From Carex sylvatica (lineage: Eukaryota > Streptophyta > Magnoliopsida > Poales > Cyperaceae): a DNA stretch of 64,000 nucleotides. Shown here piece after piece: positions 56,610 through 64,000 of the stretch; position 1 is the stretch's first letter; each line of letters begins with the position of its first letter. A program made the position numbers and the translations under genes. Where the stretch lies: NCBI GenBank assembly GCA_964058845.1, contig CAXKVR010000043.1, positions 186,001 to 250,000 on the forward strand, in the 5' to 3' direction. The notes under the pieces are model-generated. The model was given only the letters and a program-made list of their open reading frames with translations. It was not told where the DNA came from and made no database searches.

Positions 56610-57940
56610 ACTACTTGTGAAGTTGTGTGCGTGCCTCTAAACAGTTTGGGGGGTTTTGGAGTCCTCAATTTGGAGTTGAGAAACAATTCTCTTTTGCTTA
56701 GATCGATGGTGGTGGAAGGCAACAACCTAAGCTCATAGCTTATGGTACTCGGTTATATGTATTCTACGGACACATCGATCGTAACAACTCAATCCTAAAA
56801 CTTGGTCTATGAAACTTTCTTTTGAAACCAATTGATCAAGTTGTACGCACTATTTCAATGGTGTATTCAATGGACCGTAGGTAATGGAACAAAGATTTCT
56901 TACTGGTACGATTGTTGGAAACTAATACCATTAAGGCGGATGAAGGATGGCTTGCCATGGTCAATTTCTTAACACATCTCGCTTCATGAAGCTTTTTCAG
57001 ATGGTTCCCGTGTTATTTCTTCCTTCATTGGTACGGGACCGGTCTTTACTGATTTGGAGGATGTACCGGTATGGCGATGGTCAACTAATTAATGGGTAGT
57101 ACTCTGCAGCTTCTGTTTATAAGGTGATAATAGAGGCAGGAAGGATTAAATAGAGTTTTATGGAGATTTGGAAAGCAGCGGCTCCTTTAAAAGTTAAGAT
57201 ATTCTCACATTTGTTCCTATAGGCATAAATTGCGAGGTTCATTGAGTGATGTGTATTGATTGCACATTGGAAATCTAAAATCACCTCTTATTTCTGTGTC
57301 AGAATGCAAAGGATGTGTGCTTGATTTGTCAATCTCATGTAAAATGGTGACCCAGTGTGTGATACTTATGCCTGTAGTGTTGTAAAATCAAGCAATCACA
57401 GAAATTTAACACCACACTCCCTCAATCCTCCCTCCCTTATTTTATTTTATTTTAAACTTTTCTTTTACATCCATGCGTTGCTAGCTATATATAGATCAGA
57501 GATAGCTAAGAATAGAAGAAACTACAGCCTATACAATATTTGGTAATAATCTTGAAAGAAAGGAACAAATAACCAGAAAGAGAAGAAAATAGGAGAATCA
57601 AATTATTAGGCGATATATGCCTGGTAGAGCCATCAGAGTTAATAGCGCCAGATTCTGATCAATCCTTCCTTCCAATATCTAGTGCCTTGGATCTTCTGTG
57701 TCGCAATAGAATTTATATTGTCAAACTATGGGGAGGCAAAGAAATGTTTGGATCATTAACTTCATGTATGTGCTATGGTCGATATGGAGACAGTGCAATG
57801 AGATAATCTTTCGAAGTAAGAAGTTTCTACCTTGGTTAGTTGTAAATCGAGCTGCTGATGATGTGAAACTGTGGCAAAAGTTTTGTGGAAAAGGAAATCG
57901 AAAGGCAACATGGGTTGCTGTAAATGTGAGAATTAACTGA
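56610..57940 (+). pseudogene. Decayed LINE (L1-type) 3-prime part
   Basis: Frames interrupted by stops and shifts read GGFGVLNLELRNNSLLLRSM, then QWTVGNGTKISYWYDCW, WRWSTN, YSAASVYKVI and IWKAAAPLKVKIFSH. These match the region after the reverse transcriptase and the zinc-binding reverse transcriptase (zf-RVT) domain of plant L1 elements. The end of the match (RNVWIINFMYVLWSIWRQCN, RSKKFLPWLV; 57728-57940) is the typical C-terminus. About 300 bp between 57340 and 57640 is not recognisable and may be an insertion. The 5-prime end is truncated. Confidence 0.7.
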
Positions 57941-58187
57941 TGCTATAACATAACACAATATTATAATATATTAGGATTTGATGTTGTAAACAATTTTATC
58001 AATATAGTTTTGATAGTAACTATTAAACAATGGAAGAGGTCCCCATGGCCACGACGGTACCTTGTTGATTATCCTGATACTATGAGACGCTGAGACTATG
58101 AGACGCTCCAGTGACGATAGTCCCGTTATCGAGATGGAAAGAGTACACAAAGCGCGCATTGAACTTTTCCATTATTGTGTGGAATTA

Positions 58188-58345
58188 ATTCTTACTGTGA
58201 TCACTTGTTTCATGGCCACTTGCATGTTTTTCTATCTTCTCAATTTTGGCCTTGAGCTTTGTAATTTTGTACTCTAATTCTTGTCTACTCATCTTCTTGT
58301 GTTCAGAAGATGAGAGAGTCGACACATTACTATTGCTGGATATTT
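58188..58345 (-). pseudogene. Coding-like remnant with coiled-coil character
   Basis: An open minus-strand stretch of about 50 codons reads NSNVSTLSSSEHKKMSRQEL then EYKITKLKAKIEKIEKHASG and stops at SDHSKN. Heptad-like spacing and codon use look protein-coding, but there is no usable start and I do not recognise the family. It could be an exon remnant or part of a transposon ORF1. Confidence 0.25.
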
Positions 58346-58349
58346 AATT

Positions 58350-61015
58350 TTTTCACACCTACAGTGTTAAACCATGAATTAAAATTGTGTACAAGTTTGA
58401 TATATATATATAAAGCACAAATTCTAATTATACATAGATATCAACAAATTTCATAGATGAACGAATTAAATTGTGCAGAAACTTGATATATGCATGACCA
58501 ATGCTAGAAAACAATTATATATAGTTAACTAATAACTGTTAAATTGACAAACAGCATCTCCCCCCAATTTAATTGAAGAATGAGATTGGTAGCAAGAATG
58601 AAAGAAAAATGCAAAAAATATATATATATGTTCAACTATATAAGTTTAGAGAAATATGTATGCCTTTTTCTCATTGAAGATCATATCGATTCCAATATAC
58701 TAATGGTGAGAGAAACTAAACAATTTTTGATGCAAAATATAGAAAATTTGAAAAATAAATTGTGATTAAGCCTCACATGCAGACCTAGCTACGACAAACG
58801 AATCAACCAAAACTTCCATTTTTCTTCAACACTTGTATTTGACGTTTAAAAAAATATCCCACTCCAAACTTGGAAAAAACCTTGAATTAATACATCTATT
58901 TGTGGTACTTTGGAAGGTTTAATTTGTTCTTCACTGTATTTTGTCCATTAATTCCCATAGGACAGGTTAATTATATAGGGAGGAGACTTAAAACTCTAGA
59001 CCTAAGACCAGAAACCACATTAATTTCTATATATATACCATGCAAAGAAAAGAGTTGGAGCAGCAGGTGTTAACTACATCGAAAAGAAAAAGAAAAAAAA
59101 TGTTTAAAAAAAGAACAAATTTACCTTCAATAAGCGGCCGGGGAGAACAGAAATAATATAATAAAGAGCAACCGGAGGAATCTTCTAGCTAGCACCAAAA
59201 GAAATAAAATGTAGAGGGCAAATAAGGGTTTCAAATTTTCAATACATTTAAACCATCATATATCATATATAGAAAGAGTATTAAAATGTGTATACATAAA
59301 GCCAATTAATTAATCATGTTTGTAAAATGTTTGGTCATTGTTGGTACATATTGTTCCAACTTGTGAATTAAGCTACAATCTAATTTAAATAACATTTAAA
59401 CCATCATTTACATTTAAACCATCATATATAGAAAGAATTTTAATTCATTTATTTCGGTCTTGACGCCTAGTGGCTACTACTTTCTGTTAAAAAAAACTAC
59501 AACATTTACACAGAAAATTTGAAAATTAAATTAAATTTGGTGAAATAAATAAAAATATCATAATTTGGAATATTAATTAGTTTTGAAATAGGAAATTAAA
59601 AACTGCGGCGTTTTGGAAACAATAGTTTTACTATAAAAGCATATAAAAGTTTTAGAAATTTTGGAATTTGGGTTTGCTCTTTGGGAAATAAAAATGGAAA
59701 TGTCAACTTTATGAACGAATTTTGAAATTTTCAGTTTAGAAAAAATAATGAGTTTGGACTATTTTCAAAATTTGGAATTATATATGAATTTTGACTATTT
59801 GAATCTTGGATATAAAGTTTTAATTTGGTTGTTACAAATTGGACCTTGTGGGCTGAGATAATTTTAAATAAAGAGTGGCATGAACCCAACTTAATTACAT
59901 ATATTTTAGTTGCAAACTGTAACTTGATAAAATCCAATAAATTGAATCAAAAATATCAATTGAGCGGAAAATAATTCCTCAGTGGCAGGTTGAACTGTAC
60001 CAATACCTGTTGAAACTGACATAAAAGAAAAAAAAAAAAAAAAATTCCTCAGTGGTCCGTATTCAGATGCTTTTATTTTTTGAATTTTTAATAACAAAAT
60101 ATTTTGAAATTTAAATAATAAAGTTATACTAGTTAAATATATTATTCAATGGATGTGTTTAGAAAGATACTGTTCATGCTTCATGCATGCACTAAAATAA
60201 ATGCATTTATACATCGCACAAGATTCAATGGAAACACACGATTTAATGAACCAGTTTTATTTTTATTAAAAAAAAAATAACTCGGTTTTAAAAAACCGGT
60301 TTAAACAGATTAAATATTTTATATTATTTTTCTTCCATTAAATGAGAGGAGTAATTAATATATAGAAGATGAGTATTGAGTAGGCTCCCATGGCCATATC
60401 CATAACCATATGTTAAGTTAGGATTTATTTTATCCTAAGAAATTTACACATAAGGCCTTAAGATTTTAGATATTTCAAAAGAAATTAATTATGTATAATA
60501 TAAAAACTATATCCATATATATCTATATTTATTAGTGTATATTTATTTCTTTTCAAAATAACAATTATCATTATTTTATTATTATTACATGTAAACCTCC
60601 TGATAATTATCAAATAAAAATAAAAGTTTTTGAATGGCTATATCTTCCACCTTAAAGAAAACATTAAATCATTTTTAATAAAATCAGTACATTATTTAAT
60701 TTAGATGTTAATTTTTGAAATATATCTGTAAACACATTATATTTTAAATATGTATGTTCGAATTTTCATGAACACTATATAAAATAAATAACTATTTTAT
60801 AACAATTCTCATATCTCATATACATGTAATTATTTAATAAACCGTTAATTGACCCACTTGATCAGTAAACTGTCGATACGAAACTTTACCAAGTCGATAT
60901 CCGATTCGGTTCTTATAACGTTGATAATTTCAATGTATTTCAAAATATTCATAGTAATTAAACGAAGACATATATCATCTCCACCAAAAAAAAAAGAAAA
61001 ATGTTTAAAAAATGG
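58350..61015. other. AT-rich intergenic DNA, no gene seen
   Basis: ACATTTAAACCATCAT is repeated at 59244, 59393 and 59411. A run of 18 A is at 60026-60043. No coding frame or RNA gene is recognised. Confidence 0.45.
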
Positions 61016-61019
61016 TGTC

Positions 61020-61475
61020 ATTGATTGCTAAAGATTTGTTCCCTTCCAAAGAAAAGCAAGGCCGGATTAGACTAATTATACTTAGATTATTAAAGCAAAA
61101 GCTGCAAAACGTGAAAGGAGCTTTGGAGGAGATGTTTTGCTCTCTCTCTCAAAACGTGGCTAATTACTGTCCCTTTTAATTTGAAAGGACCAAATCTGAT
61201 GAGGAATTAAATCTTTTGTAAATTGTTTTAAATACAATAAGACAATTCAACTATGTTTACTTTTGAAATAAAGAGAAACTTTGTTACATTTTATTTATTA
61301 AAATGCACTAATTTACTTGGCCCGGCATATATAGTTGTCTGATGTCATGATATATATATAGTGAAGCATACGCAAGTATATATGTTTGCAAACCACGTAA
61401 TTAACATGTAACACTTAATTAATTTAAGCTGTTTGTATAAATTAAAGAGCAACTCAACACTTTTCTCTCCTCCTC
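61020..61475. repeat. Promoter-like module, copy 2
   Basis: CTAAAGATTTGTTCCC, AAAGGAGCTTTGGAGGAGAT, GACCAAATCTGATGAGGA, CAATTCAACTATGTTTACTT, TATGTTTGCAAACCACG and TTTGTATAAATTAAAGAGCA follow in the same order as in copy 3. It ends at a TATA-like word. Confidence 0.65.
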
Positions 61476-61840
61476 CCTAAAGATTTGTTCCCCTTTCCAA
61501 AGAAAGCGTCAAAGGAGCTTTGAAGGAGATGTTTTGCTCTCTCCTCTCTCCTCTCTCCAAGCAAATCACAATCAAAACGTGCCTAATAATGCCATAAAAT
61601 ATACCTACAGTAGAACACCCTTTTAATTTTTAATTTTAAAGGGACCAAATCTGATAAGGATCCAAATCTTTTGTAAATTGTTCAAGTGTAAGGTGAAAAT
61701 TAATAAAAATAAATAATAATTAATCATTTTCAATATGGGTATTAGATTTTAATCATGATTTTTTTTCACAGGATAGATAGTATTTTAATTATATATATTA
61801 TGCTGTCTTAATCCACACGCTCTATCATGGAGATTTTATT

Positions 61841-61844
<4 letters not shown>

Positions 61845-61886
<42 letters not shown>
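61845..61886. repeat. (AT)n microsatellite
   Basis: About twenty AT units. Confidence 0.95.
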
Positions 61887-61890
<4 letters not shown>

Positions 61891-62208
61891 TTCATCAGTT
61901 CCCTTTTCTTTGCTCTAAAGTCTAAACTAAGCGCGCATGTGATACAACATACATGAACCTGGTCAATTGTGTTATTTTTTGTTTTTAAAAAAAAGAAGAC
62001 AATTCAACTATGTTTACTTTTGAAATAAAGAGAAAGTTTAATTGTTACATATATTTGAATTTATTAAATGCATATAAATTAGTGGGCCCGGTATAAATGT
62101 GCTGATGTGTAGCCTGACGTCATAGTGAAGCAGATGCAAGTATATATTATTTAACTATTCAAATGAATAAGAAAGGAAGATATGTTTGCAAACCAAGTAA
62201 GGTGTTTG

Positions 62209-62216
62209 TATAAAAG
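62209..62216 (+). promoter_or_regulatory. TATA box of the small ORF
   Basis: TATAAAAG predicts a transcription start near 62240, which is where the first ATG lies. Translation is therefore more likely from the ATG at 62315. Confidence 0.5.
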
Positions 62217-62314
62217 AGCCACTCAACGCACTTTTCTCCATGGATCATTCTCCCTCTCCTTCTCCTTCTCCCTCTTTTAGATTTTGTATTCCTTCTTTCA
62301 TACACACCATAACA

Positions 62315-62494
62315 ATGGAGAAAGGCATGAGATCACAATTTACATCCGAGACCGCACCTCCAAAGCTCATAACAGTCGTCAGGCGAAAAGTATCGAAAAA
62401 CCTCGAAACCATAATTGAAGAAGATGTTGAGGTGGATGTCAAGTTTCGAAAAATTCCGTCTCCTCTATTGTCCCGTGACAACTTTTTATCGTGA
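62315..62494 (+). CDS. Possible small protein, 59 residues, unknown family
   Basis: The frame from the second ATG (context AACAATGG) encodes MEKGMRSQFTSETAPPKLIT, continues with VVRRKVSKNLETIIEEDVEV and ends at a TGA. It is basic in the middle and acidic after that, with no signal peptide or membrane segment. The longer frame from 62240 adds a Ser-Pro repeat read from a (TCTCCT)n stretch. A TATA box and three related upstream modules support a real transcript. I do not recognise the family. Codon use and length alone do not prove it is a gene. Confidence 0.4.
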   Translation: MEKGMRSQFTSETAPPKLITVVRRKVSKNLETIIEEDVEVDVKFRKIPSPLLSRDNFLS

Positions 62495-62499
62495 CGTTT

Positions 62500-63720
62500 G
62501 GAATAGAAGCATCCGGAGTTTGGAAGTATAGCTTAGATATGTTCAAATCATGTCTTTTTTTTTCTTAAAACAGAGAAATGGTGTTTCTCAGCTCTGTGCA
62601 CATTAATTTGTTGAGCATGGGAGGTGCTAAAAGAGGTGTACTATTATTTAGCGTACTTTTCTTTTCTTTTTTGTGAAGAGAATGAAAATCAATCTATTGG
62701 ATTGTCTAATCTATCTATGTAAATATATTATTTTGTCAATTAATTTATTAAAGGCTTAAGAATTAACGTATTATTGTAGATTAGTTTGAGAATATATATA
62801 TATAGTTCTCATGGCCGTTACTATTGAACCGCATTTTGATTGTAATGTTATTTATTTTTATTTTATATATATTTGTGTAATACAAGTCATAATTAACTCT
62901 TGAATCCTCTGTAGTCAATCTATGTAAATTATGACATACAGAGTCAAAGAATCACGTACGGAGTGTTATATATATATATACCTTCACATGTATGTATGAA
63001 ATGATTTTTTTCCTTTTAAGCCAAAATTTGGAAATTTTATTTTTTAAGAATAGACTTAATTTGTCTAGCACTGAAAAAATGTATGAGCAAGTTGAGAGAT
63101 AAAATAGAATTAAGAATTGAAGGTAGTACATAATAAAATATCCTATATATTCTATTCAAATAAATGCAACTTGTTTGTAACATTAAATTCATGGCTTTGG
63201 GGTTTCTGAAGTACTGGCTCACAGCAAAATCATTGGTAATAATTTATTTATTTTTACACTTATTCGATCGATGATTCGTTGGATGTACAGTAATTTTCGT
63301 CTGATAATTTGCAAAAGTGTTTAATATATATTGTCGGTATCGTCATGGTTATTTCAGTCATAAGTGATAAAGAGTGATAAACTCAATTTAAAAGAATAAC
63401 AATTATACTGGTTACTGAAAATATACAATATTTAATAGTCAAAATTGCCATTTTTGTCTTTTTCCAATCCGATATTTAAAGTACATCCTCACAATTTGTA
63501 TGTATTTTGTTATATGTGATGTAGTGATCAAGAGAATTAAATATTGTACATTCTTGTGGTTTTTATTACATGATATGATAAAATGTCTATTTATAGACTA
63601 ATATTTTTTTCTAGAATATTGTACAACAAACTCATTTGATCACTTTTCCTTGTCCATTTATGTTTCTCAATTTTTTTAGTTCAATATTTTAAAATTATGA
63701 CGATTTTTGTGAAATTCATA
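62500..63720. other. AT-rich intergenic DNA, no gene seen
   Basis: The first few hundred bases may be the 3-prime UTR of the small ORF. Nothing else recognised. Confidence 0.4.
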
Positions 63721-63722
63721 TG

Positions 63723-63893
63723 TTACCACGTGCGCATCGTAGTGTTGCTTATGACCAAGAAATCATGTGGAGCGGTAACTTGGTGTTGCACATGATAATG
63801 TGGGTCCCACCATATGAAAAGTTCTAAATTCAGCTCAAAATAATTGTGAAACAGAGGAAACTCATGCGCAACACTACGGTGCGTACGTGATAA
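63723..63893. mobile_element. MITE with TTACCACGTGCGCA-type ends, 171 bp
   Basis: The left TTACCACGTGCGCATCGTAG and right CTACGGTGCGTACGTGATAA are inverted repeats, extending to GTGTTGC / GCAACAC. The interior has a second TGTTGCACATG and GTGGGTCCCAC word. Target duplication not clear. Confidence 0.55.
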
Positions 63894-64000
63894 GTTTTTA
63901 ATTTTACAGATATTAATAGTAAGATTTTTTTTTTGAAATATTGAGGTGGTAGCTAAAAAAATTTCAACTTATGCTTTAAAACCTAAATATCTCCCACAAT

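Larger units (their letters stand above)
61476..62235. repeat. Promoter-like module, copy 3, upstream of the small ORF
   Basis: Same order of words as copy 2, expanded by an (AT)n tract. GGGCCCGGTATAAATGTGCT and TGACGTCATAGTGAAGC (a palindromic TGACGTCA, the bZIP-binding core) lie near 62085-62130. TATAAAAG at 62209-62216 is a good core promoter. Confidence 0.6.

Overview
This is a stretch of nuclear DNA from a flowering plant, most likely a core eudicot. The evidence is AT-rich intergenic DNA, GT-AG introns, plastid-targeted HCF136 and tRNA-IPT genes, an OVATE family gene, and dense plant-type mobile elements (Ty3 LTR elements, hAT, Mutator-like, LINE, SINE and Micron-like foldbacks). I do not assign a species.

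Genes. From the left: a DUF789 protein gene on the minus strand that runs off the window edge (77-2865, promoter near 4130); an snRNA-like transcription unit (about 11250-11483, minus); an intronless OVATE family repressor (12784-13353, minus); a broken hAT-transposase-derived gene (21097-22578, minus); the photosystem II assembly factor HCF136 in eight exons (23719-27244, minus); a tRNA-Ala(AGC) 223 bp upstream of HCF136 (27468-27540, plus); a MiaA-type tRNA isopentenyltransferase resembling IPT9 (29585-30874, minus); a LysM-domain protein in three exons (47669-49737, plus); and a possible small-protein gene (62315-62494, plus). HCF136 and IPT9 both serve plastid or RNA-maturation functions, but nothing suggests the genes form a functional cluster.

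Mobile DNA. A young LTR retrotransposon (34782-41927) has 1466-bp LTRs with only six differences, a TATAT target duplication, a tRNA-Asp primer site and a polypurine tract. It encodes only Gag and protease, so it must be mobilised in trans. It is sprinkled, usually in pairs, with a GTACGGCCCGTAC-type palindrome in the LTRs, the coding region and the 3-prime region. It lies inside a larger inverted-repeat structure (33083-42760). Around it are at least nine foldback elements that share mid-arm sequences but have unrelated ends; most sit in (TA)n tracts, which is Micron-like behaviour. Other elements: an hAT-type element with 8-bp target duplication (7817-8674), a terminal-inverted-repeat element carrying a deleted Ty3 integrase/chromodomain fragment (15118-15930), a Mutator-like element with 9-bp duplication (54640-54960), LINE remains (56610-57940), a SINE (52000-52150) and several MITEs.

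Duplications. Blocks at 9.1-10.3 kb and 14.9-19.0 kb are related, as are 13.4-14.2 and 19.5-20.15 kb; together they suggest an old tandem duplication of about 6 kb. A second set links 50.1-50.8 with 52.9-54.5 kb, and a promoter-like module recurs at 51.7-52.6, 61.0-61.5 and 61.5-62.2 kb, the last copy directly upstream of the small 62.3-kb ORF. A degenerate copy of the last HCF136 exon lies at 12.15 kb. Two related 120-bp hairpins (11.58 and 51.0 kb) look like miRNA precursors or tiny foldback elements.

All calls come from reading the sequence; no database search or folding program was run.
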